Source: Bisporella sp. PMI_857
Taxonomy: Eukaryota; Ascomycota; Leotiomycetes; Helotiales; Helotiaceae
Length of the DNA: 64,000 bases
Direction: 5' to 3'
Assembly: GCA_021307315.1 (NCBI GenBank)
Contig: JAJSPD010000105.1
Location: forward strand, 55,311-119,310
Shown here: positions 1 through 10,978 of the stretch, in pieces
Layout of the letters: each line of letters opens with the position of its first letter
Numbering within the stretch: the stretch's first letter is position 1
Notes under the pieces: generated by a model
Database searches by the model: none
Seen by the model: only the letters and a program-made list of their open reading frames with translations
What the model was told of the DNA's origin: nothing
Made by a program: the position numbers and the translations under genes

Positions 1-235
1 AGGAGAACGCGCTTATACTGAAAGGCCATCTTGGGGAGTTTTGTGATATTGCAAACTCGATTTCACTGGATTTCTCTTTTTCGTTGAAGTAGTGGTATGA
101 TGTGCAGAAAGTGAGAAAGAGCGAGGACAGATTTTGTGTATTCTTCTGAATCTTGGACTGCCGCAGCTCATCCCTGTTGCAGCTAATATCAGCACTTTTT
201 CCTTGCTACGCCTAATGAGGCTAGCCTTCCGGTGG

Positions 236-390
236 CTGACTTTGGCCCGAAATCGCGACCGACAAAGTTGTATTCACTAATGCTTCTTGGAACCTTAAAT
301 TGGCCACTGACGTCACCGGAACGCACTCCATTTTCGGCATTATATTATGCAGCTCTGTTCGCTTCCCCGCTCTGGCCATACTATTGCTGT
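236..390 (+). repeat. Diverged direct repeat A, copy 1
   Basis: This stretch resembles 9561-9690 in the same orientation. Both contain an ACCTTAAATTGGCC block followed by a GTCACCGGAACGCA block, then a recognisable ATGCAGCTCT block. The copies differ at many bases, so this is an old duplication. The open frames across it (up to 101 codons) resemble nothing I know and are probably fortuitous. The first 235 bases show nothing recognisable. Confidence 0.6.
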
Positions 391-659
391 GTTTTCGTCC
401 TCATGCGCGTAAGCAAGGCTCTGAGATCTGCTATCAAGCCGCGGACAACAAACTTAGGCCAGTGTTTCTTGTTCGAGATTCATCTGTCTTCTAATCAAGT
501 ATCTTCGCCCCAAAAAGGGTCCTTATTGAGGCGATGATCAACTGAAGAAAGCCTTCGAGGGACTGTCTTCCCTGCAGGAAGAGAAAACTCCGAGTAGGTC
601 AGATAGTCAATTTATACTGTTAGGAAGACTGACGTTAGATACAGTGCGATCTGCGTAAT

Positions 660-1320
660 AACGGCTGTAGCCAGTGCCAAAGAGCGAGGCTACTCTGTCA
701 TGGATACCGTGATCCTAACCAACTAACCATCCGCAATGACCTATTCTACGAAGCAGAAGGCGTTAGTCCTGAAGCACCTAGCCAATCACGTCAAGCCTAC
801 GTCGCTGCAGCTTGGATGGGACGTTCGCGCTCGACAGGCTTTCTTCTCCGATTATATCTTTGGATTCTCGCGGAGTTACGATGTTCTGACTACGCTCTAT
901 GACCGGGCTTCTGCATTGAGCCATCTGTCTGCAAGCGTTGATATAGTCAGCTTAGCGTTTATATCTTTCTAGTCCGACACTCCGAGCCTGAGACATTTGG
1001 CAAATGAGAGATATGTGGTTGCCCTCCAGAGGCTTGGTCATGCACTGCGCATGCCGGAGATCCAGTCGACAAACCACCCCGCTCAGCTCCATCGGCCTCC
1101 CTACCCAAATCAATCCACTTCCCCAAGCTACATCATTCCACGAAAGTTTATACGTTGCATTTTCCCAAGACACAATCATTACCTCAACATTCGATGGTAT
1201 GTGGAAAGCTGAGCTACAAGGGATTCAAAAGATGGGAATAAAAATCAATTCGACCCTCGGATTTTTCCCTTTCGGTATACGACTGGCATCTCGAAAGGGT
1301 TGACGAAGGTTAAGTAAAAT
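660..1320 (+). pseudogene. Relic of a Zn(II)2Cys6 transcription factor
   Basis: Read across several frames, the sequence matches the usual course of short fungal Zn2Cys6 regulators. A finger end of the form CQRARLLCHGYRDPNQL lies near 672-722. Further on comes ALSHLSASVDIVSLAF and, past an in-frame TAG at 970-972 and in the same frame, ANERYVVALQRLGHAL. These blocks are known from the family that follows the finger with a YRD-containing linker and a helical middle domain. The frame changes at least twice, no start or complete finger can be found, and the C-terminal half is missing. It sits beside the methyltransferase and monooxygenase genes and may once have been the local regulator of that cluster. 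The family call is good; the cluster role is inferred. Confidence 0.6.
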
Positions 1321-1444
1321 ATATATATATATTGGATTTTTTGCACATCGTGATAGAATTCCTAAATCAGTTTGCACCGCTACTTTCTTGCGGCTTTCTG
1401 CCGCAGACCACGTATCTATAATTCGAATGAGCACAAATTCACTG

Positions 1445-3264
1445 CTAAGAGGAGAAAGCGAAGACTGACGCATGATCTAGTAACTGGTAAGACTTATCAT
1501 CCAGTTGTTTCCGCAATTCAACCAGGAAGACCTCGACTTCGCTTGGCGTCCAGCCCAGAGATCGAGTGAAGAGTCCCATAACAATCCCTTGAAGGCCCTG
1601 CTTAAGCTGTTCTGCAACAATGTCAGCATTAGAAACGACCATCATATATTCGCGGGCACAGACCGAGATGCCAGAGACCGATAGCCTTTCCTCTTTGGTC
1701 TTTGGGCCATGCCCCCCCATGGTACCTCGAATTTCCTTTCAACCACGTCTACAAACCTAGCGTCTGTCAACATGTTTTTGAAAGCATGCGCTACTCTGAA
1801 ATTGAACCCCATCTTCTTCATGGCTTCGTCATAGAGGTCGAGCCAGCGGAAAATTTGAAATGGTGGTGGGTAGTTTTGGTTGGTCGCTTCAGGAGTGACC
1901 CCTAGTTCCGACAGCTCTACGTATCCACCTGGCTTTAAAGTCCTTGATGATGTTAGGACGAACAGGCTATTGATATTGATACTCACCTATATGCTTGAGC
2001 TAACATTGCCGGGTAATCTTTGATCGCAAGAAACATGAACCGAACGTGGACGAGGTCATATGTTCCGGGTCTGTATAGCCATTCCGCTTCCAAGTCATCG
2101 ACTTCAAAAGTCAAGTTTGTAGGGACCCAACGGCTTGATAAGCGCAATGAAAAGAGGGTGCCATCTGCCAGTGCTTACCATTTTGGTTGGATAGGAGATA
2201 TATCTAAAGGTGTTAGGTCAAGCCAAATTCGCTGAGGAATGGTACTGACCTGTGCCAATGACTTGGGCCGAGGGATAGCGATCAGCTACTAATATCAGCT
2301 TCTTCTCTGAGGCATCCCAGCTGCGAAGACTTGCCAACTTGCATAGCCCATATTCCTGAAAGTCGTCAGTATCATCATGTCTATCGAATCAGCTCAATAA
2401 AGCCTCCTACCAGTGCCTGTGCCAATATCCAATATTCTCTGAGGATTGTTACCAATTGGGGAGAGATGTAGCCGAAAGTCTGTAATCAGCATCCACTCGT
2501 GATGTTTCATATCTTCTCGATCAAGTTCGACCTGAGGAAATAATCGGTCCACCGCTCGACATAGCACCGAGGGTGCATACCTCGTCATTTAGGAGTAGAT
2601 AGCCTACAGAAGATTCTTAGATCAGCAGAGATTCGCTTAGACTCCCGGCATGAGGTTGCTTACGGCCACCTTGATGTGCATGATATCTTCTTCCATTTTC
2701 CCAGTAATAGTCCGTTGCTTCGCTCAGAATGCTAGTGTAGAAACTCGACCTGAAATATCAAATTCAATGCCTGCCGGAAGCCGTTAGGATGGACGAGAAC
2801 TGACGAGTCGCTACCATAGTCACTAAAGGGGCGTTCATCCTGAAGTACGCAAGAAAGTGAGTGGGATGTTTCGAGTTACCTAGATAGGGGCCTTACATGA
2901 TCATTGACACCATTGCCATGGTCGTCTTCGTCTTCTGCCAAATGTTGTACGGCGGAATCGTTGTCTGGGTGGATATGAGGTGTCGTTTCTTGTTGACTGT
3001 CTAGTTCGTAGTTCTGCTGAGCCGAGGATACGTCCTCATTTGGATCGTGGGCCTATCCTTGTGAGCCAGACTTGTCCTTGCATTTGCCTTGTGATATCGA
3101 ACCTGCTGCCCAAGAGATGCCTGTTCAGATGGCGCTACAAGGTTGTCTTCCGTCTGTATAACAATTGAGTCTGCTGGTCGTGGAGAAGACTTTTCTTCGT
3201 TCATGGGTTCGGCGGTTGGAAGGGGTGGATCTTGGTAGCCCATGTTAGTGGATCCTATAATCAA
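1445..3264 (-). pseudogene. LaeA-like SAM-dependent methyltransferase, one frameshift
   Basis: A class I SAM methyltransferase of the LaeA-like type common in fungal secondary-metabolite clusters. I trace 11 exons: 3264-3103, 3052-2897, 2839-2805, 2749-2664, 2603-2581, 2531-2411, 2355-2335, 2285-2250, 2203-2179, 2133-1987 and 1942-1445. Conserved blocks in order are ENGRRYHAH, the SAM-binding ILDIGTGTGIW, VIGTDISPIQP, DLVHVRFM, LKPGGYVEL and near the end LFTRSLGWTPSEVEV. The intron after exon 7 begins with GC (GCAAGT) instead of GT; using it keeps VADRYPSAQVIG in frame. All joins are in phase up to a run of seven C at 1712-1718, where the frame slips: the exons total 1310 nt, one short of a multiple of three. 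The gene is otherwise complete (about 436 residues). A sequencing error in the C run would make it intact. The substrate cannot be told. Confidence 0.8.
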
Positions 3265-3467
3265 CGGCGGAGTTGGGCTTTCCGGCGCTTTCTTGTATAT
3301 TGGTTGACTGCATCATGCCGGTATGGAGAGCAGATAGCTATCAACGGATGCGGGAGAGAAAGTTCGTTTGCGGCCCGTGCGCCTCATGATCCGCACGTAG
3401 CTGAGATCGGCAGGACAACATCACCGCCTCTTGTTTGATCGACCGCATGATTTCGACCTGAATTAAC
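3265..3467. promoter_or_regulatory. Divergent promoter between methyltransferase and monooxygenase
   Basis: About 200 bp separate the two divergent start codons. Such a short shared 5' region is typical of co-regulated cluster genes in fungi. I see no clear TATA box or palindromic operator. Confidence 0.45.
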
Positions 3468-4940
3468 ATGGCTTTACCTATAGAAAACAACATGCATGTC
3501 CTTATAGTTGGAGCAGGTACGATATGGTGCAATGCGTGTTCAGGACTGAAGTTGACATCCAATACACAGGAGTGACAGGCCTCTTGATTGCTCACGGCCT
3601 GAAGCAGGTACGTCCTCCTAAAGTTTCTCCTCCTATACTTATAAGGAATTATGTCAACAGGTCGGCATAAGCTTCTCTATTTTCGAATCGGAGCCTTCGG
3701 CCTCACACTACCGACCTCGCGAATGGAGTATTGGAATACACTGGTCGCTGCCACAGTTCGAAGCCCTGCTCCCTCCCGATCTCCGGGTGAAGCTGAAGGA
3801 GGAGCAGAATGACCCTTTTTTGGACGCGCCAGATCGGGATAACATGAAAATATATAATGGTTTGGATGGCACAGTATTGAAAGCTCTGCCGATTCCGAGG
3901 ACGATACGAGTATCGAGGAGGAAGATGAGGGCGTTCTGTTGTCAGGGCATTGATGTGAAGGTATGTGAAATCCAAGAGGTGCTGCCGAAACATTGCTGAT
4001 GAACTAGTATGGCTATGAGATTGCTAACATACGGTATGAGGAGGCCGGAGTTACTGCTGTCTTTACCAATGGGGAACTCGTTGCAGGGAGTATCATTATC
4101 GGAAGCGACGGCCCAAAATCCAAAGTCCGCAAGGTAATCTTAGGGTCTGAGGCTGACGTGACGCCATTGGAGGTTGTACATTCTAATGTAGCAATTACAT
4201 ACGGAGATGCGGAGAAGGCGAGGTTTGTCCGAAGTGCCCATCCTGTGTTTAGTTTCGCAGTCATGCCGGGACTGCTGTCGTTCCTGTCAAGTGCGTCTCT
4301 TTGTAAAACCACCTAGCCCACGCACTGACATTCCCCTAGTTCAAGACGTTCCTGACCCGGAAGATCCAGCGAACTGGCGGTTTCAGGTCGTCACTAGCTG
4401 GTTGGGGAGAGAAGATGACTCGCTGGATACCGCCGGTCGCCTTGCACAGGTAAAGCAGAAGGCATCGACCATGTGCGAGCCATTTCGTTCTGCAGTTATG
4501 TGGATGCCATGTGGATGCAGGACGATACGAAGATTACTTATGACAAGATGGCTTATTGGGTTCCAATTCCGTGGGATAACCATGACGGAAGGGTCACATT
4601 GGCTGGAGATGCAGCACATCCAATGACTCCTCGTGGGTGGTCTAATGAGAAGAAAATGGCATAGCTAACGTACGTAGATCGTGGCCAGGGCTTGAACCAT
4701 GCAATATGCGATGCAAGCCATTTAGTTGATACGGTGCAGAAGGTCGTTGCTGGAGCATCCAGCTTGAAGGATGCAATCACAACTTATAGCGAGGAAGTTG
4801 TAAGAAGAGGTGCTGATGAGGTCTTGATATCAAAGCAGAATGCTATCATGATGCTCAATTGGGATCAGCTGATGGGATCTCCGATGATGAAGAGATCGTT
4901 GCAGAAATCAGATCTTAGTGATAAGTTAGCTAAGGAGTAA
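3468..4940 (+). pseudogene. FAD-dependent monooxygenase (PHBH/salicylate hydroxylase-like), frameshifted
   Basis: A group A flavoprotein monooxygenase, the class that hydroxylates aromatic or polyketide substrates using NAD(P)H. Six exons can be traced: 3468-3516, 3570-3607, 3661-3960, 4008-4290, 4340-4632 and 4678-4940. The N-terminal FAD-binding fold reads HVLIVGAGGVTGLLIAHGL (GxGxxG split by intron 1). The GSDGPKSKVRK block matches the DG motif. The second FAD motif GDAAHPMTPHRGQGLNHAI is created by the last splice. Exon 5 carries an 11-bp tandem duplication (4498-4519) that throws the frame off. Exon lengths total 1226 nt, and 1226 minus 11 is a multiple of three (404 residues), so this looks like the only lesion. 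It faces the methyltransferase across a 200-bp promoter, which suggests they modified the same metabolite. Confidence 0.85.
4498..4519 (+). repeat. 11-bp tandem duplication causing a frameshift
   Basis: ATGTGGATGCC is followed directly by ATGTGGATGCA. The unit length is not a multiple of three, and the conserved protein sequence continues in the shifted frame after the second copy. Confidence 0.85.
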
Positions 4941-5440
4941 AGCAGAGCTGACCAACGATCGATCACAGTGAATTTGTCCCGCGTGACCTGCAATTCGGCC
5001 TTGCCGGAGCCGCAGCGTACCAGGTTGTTTGCCGAACTGCGCTAATATTAACCTTAAATTCCTCACCAGGTACAGTTTTGTGTGGGCAGAATTAAGGTTG
5101 TTAGAAAGGCGGTGACATAATTTAGCCCTGGCGCCTCCGTAAGCTGTCACCGGATGGCTCTCCTTTTTCGATATAAGGCCCTACTATTTTCGTGTATTTG
5201 CAGCTGCTGAAAGGGCTAAGAGACATACCCACTGAATTTTCAGGCAAACCGGCCGCCCCCCTGTTTTTCTCGTTTCCTTCCCTCTCTTTACTTCTTCGAT
5301 AGGCCGGCCGCAAATTTTATTTAAACCCACCACTTCCCAGGTCCCAAATCGCTCTCCACCAACTTTCATCTGCAATCTTCACCTAAAGCTTACACGCTCT
5401 GACTTACTGCATGTTGATGTGCATCAGAAAGGCAGATATT
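4941..5440 (+). promoter_or_regulatory. Intergenic region and likely promoter of the hydrolase relic
   Basis: No gene is visible. A pyrimidine-rich tract (about 5255-5300) followed by an AT-rich ATTTTATTTAAACC stretch and a second CT-rich part leads to the ATG at 5441, a common layout for fungal promoters. Confidence 0.35.
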
Positions 5441-5602
5441 ATGGCCAACGATGTCTCCTTTCAAAACCGAGGTGTGCGGATCGCCGCTCATCTTTATCTT
5501 CCGGATGACGTCCAGGAAGGTGGGAAGTACCCCGCACTTGTGGGGGTTCGTCCTGCGGGCGGGGTCAAAGAACAGGGGGCGCATACGGGACGACCCAACC
5601 AT
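5441..5602 (+). pseudogene. N-terminal stub of an alpha/beta hydrolase
   Basis: The first ~48 codons read like the start of a dienelactone-hydrolase/YcjY-type alpha/beta hydrolase: NDVSFQNRGVRIAAHLYLPDD, then GGKYPALVGVRPAGGVKEQ, the strand before the oxyanion loop. The match stops at about 5575 and the frame ends at 5602. The nucleophile elbow, the Asp and the catalytic His are all absent, and nothing in the next 800 bp resumes the family. I chose the ATG at 5441 because family members start just before the conserved FxNxGxxIA block. The gene was therefore truncated by deletion or rearrangement. It may have belonged to the same cluster. Confidence 0.65.
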
Positions 5603-6475
5603 TAGTGCGGGGGATCAAACGGCGGTTGAACATCCGCCGCCCACTTAACATGCTCGACGCCGTAGCGCTTTCCCGAGACACCGAAATCAGCATAAAGATC
5701 ATCAATTCATTACGAGCCCTTTACCTTAGACAATAGAATCTGAGATATCAGCGTCACGAAACGTTCGAACCCCGCGCCATAGGAATTTAGCGACGAGGTG
5801 CTCTAACCCTTCTGCCAAGCCACACAAGGCTAGCGTTCCTGATGTCTCTCTAAAGAGATGACAGTCCGCATGCCGTATTGTCGTACTAATAGGGCCTTCT
5901 ACAGATTTTCAATTCTCGAGGGAGAGCAATCGAACGTCTCCTCCAATAACGCGGACGTATTGTCTTGTAGGGAACCTCCCAGTGACATAAGACGCGACCC
6001 ACCCAACCTATGTGCTCCGGTATTGATACGCTCATGGAAGTAGCATGAGAGATATCAAGGCATGCGTTCGCCCTCATTGTATTGAATGCAATACCATACC
6101 TCTCTCTCTGCCTTTACTTTTGTGTGGAAGAATACGTGAGACGCATTATCGATCTTTACGCCTGGCGAAAGGGGATCTGCGCAGGATGAGCATTGCCTGC
6201 CGGATTGCTTGAGCCGTCGACCGGCAGACCACTCGCATCGAAGACGTCGCTTACTGCCTACTTCGAATTTTCAATATCAACATGCCTTTATTATATGGGA
6301 AGGGAGATAATGCATTCTTGTCGATTGCAAGTGATTATGAAGACTTCCAGTGACCAAACTAACTTTCTATTACAGTAAATGGACCATGGTTTGCTTCTCT
6401 GTGTACCGGTAGTATATCATGAAAGGAATAATCGGAAAACGTAGAAAGAAAGATAATTACAGGCACCACAGAACA
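5603..6475. other. Intergenic, nothing recognised
   Basis: No coding similarity, RNA gene or repeat was recognised. Short open frames here have no family features. The right part is the 3' flank of the GMC oxidoreductase. Confidence 0.5.
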
Positions 6476-8584
6476 CTACTGGCCAGATAAGATAGTTTCC
6501 GCCCCCTTCTCGCTCAACATGTACGTTGGAAGGACGGGGAAAGCCCCAGGAGAGATTGGGAAAGCACTAGCGTCGATCACTCGCAAGCTAGAAACGCCAC
6601 GGACGCGGAACTTAGAGTCCAAGACTGCGAACTTGTCAGAGCTGGGGCCGATAGCACATGTCCCGACGACATGATGCCCGAAGGTGTTTTCGCGAATAAA
6701 GGTCTCGTCATCGTCAGCAACAGAGCAGCTACCATCGGCATTGACAGTGCCTGAGCAGGGCGGCCAAGTGAAGTTAAAGGGGGCAAGTGCCGAGTTGACA
6801 CGGCCGAATGCCCGGCGACTCCAGGCCATGAACTCCTTCAGAGCCTCTATATCGGACTCGGTTCCCTCGTCGTGGAAGTATCGAAAGTTGATGTCGGGTG
6901 TCACAGTTGCATCGGCTGAACGAAGCTTGAGGTATCCAGCGCGGTTTTTACCATGCATATGGACGGCATGCATGCCCCAGGTGGTTGGGGGATCAAACCA
7001 CATTTGGTTTGGGGTATCAGGCCACAAGCCACGGAATCCGAAAGGACCGCTGAATATGGCAATGTCACGCTCGCCATCGCTAGAGTAGTTGGTCTTGAGG
7101 AAGGTCATATCAGCGTTGAGGCCAGCCTGAGCGTATGGTCCCTGACCCTGGAGGAAGAGTGCAACGCATGGGTCGCCCGGGGTCCCAAATGTGCACTGGT
7201 TGCGAGGACCGCCAGGAGCAGCGGAGAAGTCAAAGACCTGGGAAGCATCTCCGATGACAGCGATTTCATTGTGTTCTTGCATGTTTCGGCCAACGCCTGG
7301 CAGATCTGCGACAACTGGGATATTCAGGGCTTTGAGCTCCGCAGCTGGTCCAATGCCGCTCAGCATCAGCAGCTGAGGCGAACCAAAGGAGCCACCGCTA
7401 AGGATTACTTCCTTGGACGCATAGACCCGGCGAGGCGTTCCCTTGACGGAGGCGTTGTAGCGGAGGTCGCCCTGGTAGAGGCTCTTGCCTTCCAAGTAGT
7501 CGAGGCCGATTGCGCGAGGCGATGATCCCTTCCGAGGCTTGTCAAAGAGGACCTTGGTAGCGAAGGAGTTGAGCCGCAGCTCCAGCGGGTATTTCTTATT
7601 GCCTCTCGCGTCCAGGGCATTCAGGGTGTCGAGAACTCGCTCCCTCGCGGCGTAGCGGGCCCAGGTGCTGTTGGCATGGAAAGTCATGCCCGAGAGCCCG
7701 GTTGTTTGGTCTCGGTTAGGAAGCAAGAGGTTGTTGGGCTCGGTGGCCAGGATCTTTGCTATGTCCGCGGGATTCTGGCCAGCCTCAGCAGCCATCGCCT
7801 GGAGCACTTCGGTTGCCTGGGGCGAAGAGAGAAACACGCTCCCATTGCCCAGAGCCGTCTCGAGGTATCCATCAAAGCCGTGGCCGGGGGTTCCGCGCGG
7901 GAGATAAGTGTTCTTTTCCAGCTTCACAAACAAGCCGCCCATGTGTGCCGCACTAGAAAAAAGATATGTTAGCCTGTTCCATCCCAAGACCACAAGATGC
8001 AAGATGAAAGATTAAGGGGTCCCTGCGAAGACTTACTTCCAGGAAGCATCACCCGTGATATTCTTGACATAGTCCCAGTCACTATTGGCCGGAAGGAGCG
8101 TCAGACCAGCGTTGACGATTGACGAACCTCCAAGCGTCGCGCCGCGGGGATATTGGACGCCGAGCATCTCTGCTCCCGCAGGCGCGGTGGTGGCAGGCCC
8201 AACCCACAAGTCTCCGTCGACGAGCCTCCAGACTAGGTGCAGGTACTTCTTTTCCACTTCGAGATCATCATAATGACGAACCCAGTATGACCAAGTCAGC
8301 CGCTCGCCATTACCGGGAGCGCTGGCCAAATAGAGAGCCTTCGTGGCCACGAGGGCACTCTCGTCTTCGCCAGCCTCGAGCAAGAGAGTCTTGAAGCCAG
8401 CGCGGGCCAAATTGCAGGCCAAGGGGCCGCCGCCTGGACCGCTGCCAACCACGACGTAGTCGAAGGTATCGAGTAAGGCTGAAGAGGCGGATGCCGAGGC
8501 GGGAGGCGCCGCTAGCGCGCTACTAGCGGCAAGCAGGATGCTACCGAGGCGCATGGCCCCTGCCTGAGACGGTGTAAACCGCAT
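6476..8584 (-). CDS. Secreted GMC oxidoreductase (FAD-dependent)
   Basis: A glucose-methanol-choline family flavoenzyme that oxidises alcohols or sugars. Two exons, 8584-8037 and 7952-6476, are joined by an 84-bp GT-AG intron and give 674 residues, a normal length. The ATG at 8584 is preferred over one 19 codons upstream because it places a signal peptide (MRLGSILLAASSALA) right at the N terminus. The dinucleotide-binding motif VVVGSGPGGGPLACNLARAG follows, then LLEAGE. The GMC signature region contains GATLGGSSIVNAG. Further on are SGGSFGSPQLLMLSGIGP and GVGRNMQEHNEI. The C terminus has the active-site His region ENTFGHHVVGTCAIG and VIDASAFPISPG. No lesion is seen, unlike the neighbouring cluster genes. 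The substrate cannot be predicted; versicolorin B synthase-like and aryl-alcohol oxidases are alternatives. Confidence 0.92.
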
Positions 8585-9560
8585 GATTATACAGGTACAG
8601 ACGTTAGGACAGGTGAGGTGTACGACCGAGGAGTTGATCACAGAGGAGGAGTCCGGTGCTGGAGGATCGAAGGATGCAAGATCGAACTTGGGAACAACTC
8701 GAGACGGAGAAGACTTTTCTTAAGTACATTGTCGCCCCTTTGCTCTGTGGGAACGAACCTGCCTACTCGGGTAGAATAAATACAAGGCTATGGCCAACCA
8801 GACATCCTTTGCAAGCCTGCTGTGGATAGGTTCAGTCCCACTGAGAAGGCGAGTATAGCTAATGGCCGTGGAATTTGCTTGAAGAGGCTATAACGCTGAT
8901 GACCCTGGTCCTCATCGGATCATAAGAGAGTCCTCCGTGATCACTGCCTAGGTAAAACAACCGACTTGGCGATATACTTGCTCACCACATTTGATTTTCG
9001 GAAGCTACTATATGCTGAAGCGAGGGCTAGATTGTCGGACCCAATCGTGGGCCGAAGTGCGAGCTTTAGATTGATGATTTTCGCGCCTTTATATCGCAAA
9101 TGAGGAATGCAGGTACCACGCTCGGTGGGGACCCAATTTACATACCATATACAGTCTTTGCACGTTGCATTCGAAAGTTAATGAGGAAGTTAGAGAATTC
9201 ATCGAAAAGAATAACTTCACTTTTAATAGTTTAACAGATACAGGTAGAGGAGGCTCTTGCGGCCGTCTAACTTCCTGCGACCAACCTTAACGTTAACTCT
9301 AACCTTCACTCCAATCTGAACTTTCTTTCGTAACCCTAACGCTAACTCTAATTAGCCAGATGCCCTTGATCTCAAATATCTCCTTCGGCTCGCTGGGAGC
9401 ACCCTTCTCTCTCACGACGCGTAACAAGATCGAGTAAGATTAAAGAGACCATTGCCGAGTCAGTACACCATACACAGGGGTCCCGCTTCTTTGCTCCGTG
9501 TCTAGTATGGGTCTGCCTCCAGCGTGGTATCGACTGCCGTCCTCGTATCCGGATTTAACT
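8585..9560 (-). promoter_or_regulatory. Upstream region of the GMC gene and gene-free DNA
   Basis: The first few hundred bases presumably hold the GMC promoter. Within 9280-9355 there are scattered GTTAACTCTAACC, GTAACCCTAACGC and TAACTCTAATTAG runs that look like degenerate CCCTAA arrays. Nothing else is recognised. Confidence 0.35.
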
Positions 9561-9690
9561 GGACTTCGGCCCTGAACTCGGGACCGGCCAGCTGATCTCA
9601 GAACCTTAAATTGGCCGAGTGATGTCACCGGAACGCATTCCTTCTTAGGCCTTAGATCAATGCAGCTCTTTCCGCCTCTCCTGCATCGGC
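9561..9690 (+). repeat. Diverged direct repeat A, copy 2
   Basis: Matches 236-390 in the same orientation, with shared blocks ACCTTAAATTGGCC, GTCACCGGAACGCA and ATGCAGCTCT. Together the copies bracket the metabolic gene block. Confidence 0.6.
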
Positions 9691-9735
9691 ATTTGATTTA
9701 CTTCGTACAGGTGGAAACTAATCCGGATTTTACGT

Positions 9736-10182
9736 CTATGCTTCCCAGTCTTTTTTAGACCTAAAAAGGATAAAGGCAGTGAAATCTTGACCTTCTATTG
9801 GTACATAACCCCTGTTCTTGGTAGAAGATTCGACAGGTGCACGGACGTGAAATCCGGACTTGTTTACGACTGTACGAAGTAGGAACCACATCCTGCCCTT
9901 GCCTGTGGAAGTACAGATGGCCACTGACTGATCAGATGACATCTTCTTCACGGAGCCGGCAGCCGTCTGCGTCCCTAATACCAATACGCTGGGTTTTGAC
10001 TTGCAGAAACTGGTGATATACAAGTAAGTTCGAATGGAGAAATTCCCAGCGAGTTCTAAATATAGCCAGAATAGGTTCTCCTTCCTCATTCGATTCGACA
10101 GCATAGGATACCGGTTTTCCCACTTGTAGTAGGCATCTCCTTGCATTTTACGCCTTTCGGTGACGGTTTTTCGGTCGTGCAA
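9736..10182 (-). other. Unrecognised 148-codon open frame
   Basis: An uninterrupted frame from 10182 to 9736. The product is basic, has no signal peptide, membrane segment or motif I know, and there is no sign of conservation. It lies next to repeat A in gene-poor DNA and is probably fortuitous. Listed only because it is the longest frame in this stretch. Confidence 0.15.
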
Positions 10183-10978
10183 GTACTTGTATCGAAAACC
10201 GAGTAACTTGTATTACTCCTGCTATGTCATTCAACCTGTCTACGCTCTTCCCCCAACATTTTCCAGGCCAAGTGGGCGCCACGGGAAAAGCTTCTTTGTA
10301 TATATGCGCGCCTTAAGATATTTGCGGACTTCAGGTGTGATACAACCGCGTGGCTGAGAATTGTTAGGTGAGGAAGGTTACGGATCTTCAGAAGGCTCTA
10401 TATTCCCCGGTCGTCGACGGAAAAATATAGCAGGTGACGAAGGGAGGCAGATTCGAAGCCACGATATTTGCATAGACAGACATTGACTGACCTTTTTATA
10501 TCAGCCCAGATAAGTAACCTCTTACCCGCCTACTCCAGCCTCACCCGAATCCTCGCCGTCCATCCCCCGCGACCTCTTTCTTACATGAGGAGGGTTACCT
10601 GGTAACCGTGGCCCGCTCACCTCCTGAGCATTGATTATTTAATTTAGTGCTCAAAGTAATGACTGATTGAATATATGAAATAATCAACAAGCATAATGAC
10701 GGTATGACTCCTCGACGACTCACGATGCCATGATGGCGTCGATGCCTTGGGTCCTGGCTGCCTTGGCGCGAGGTCGCAATAATTGCATATCGCGATTGCT
10801 CTAACACCTCCATTCAAGTCTCTACCAGCCGCAATTTAACCAATAATAACTTTTTAATCCACGTCACCCACACTTTCTGCTCCAGCCAGTCATCGACATT
10901 AGTTTGGAGTTCCAAGTCGAAGTGGAACAGTAACCTGGCCAGCGCCACGTGCATCTCAGCATACGCAAGACTATTGTT
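10183..10978. other. Gene-free interval
   Basis: No gene, RNA or clear repeat was recognised between the unrecognised frame and repeat B. Confidence 0.4.

Noticed and set aside
232..537. A 101-codon open frame at the start of the window
   Set aside because: It lacks an ATG at its start, overlaps repeat A and shows no family features.
5758..5782. A GTTCGAACCC stretch that resembles a tRNA T-loop
   Set aside because: No matching acceptor, D or anticodon stems can be folded around it.
6684..7525. Two long plus-strand frames (134 and 190 codons) inside the GMC gene
   Set aside because: They are antisense shadows of the GMC coding sequence; only the minus strand carries family motifs.
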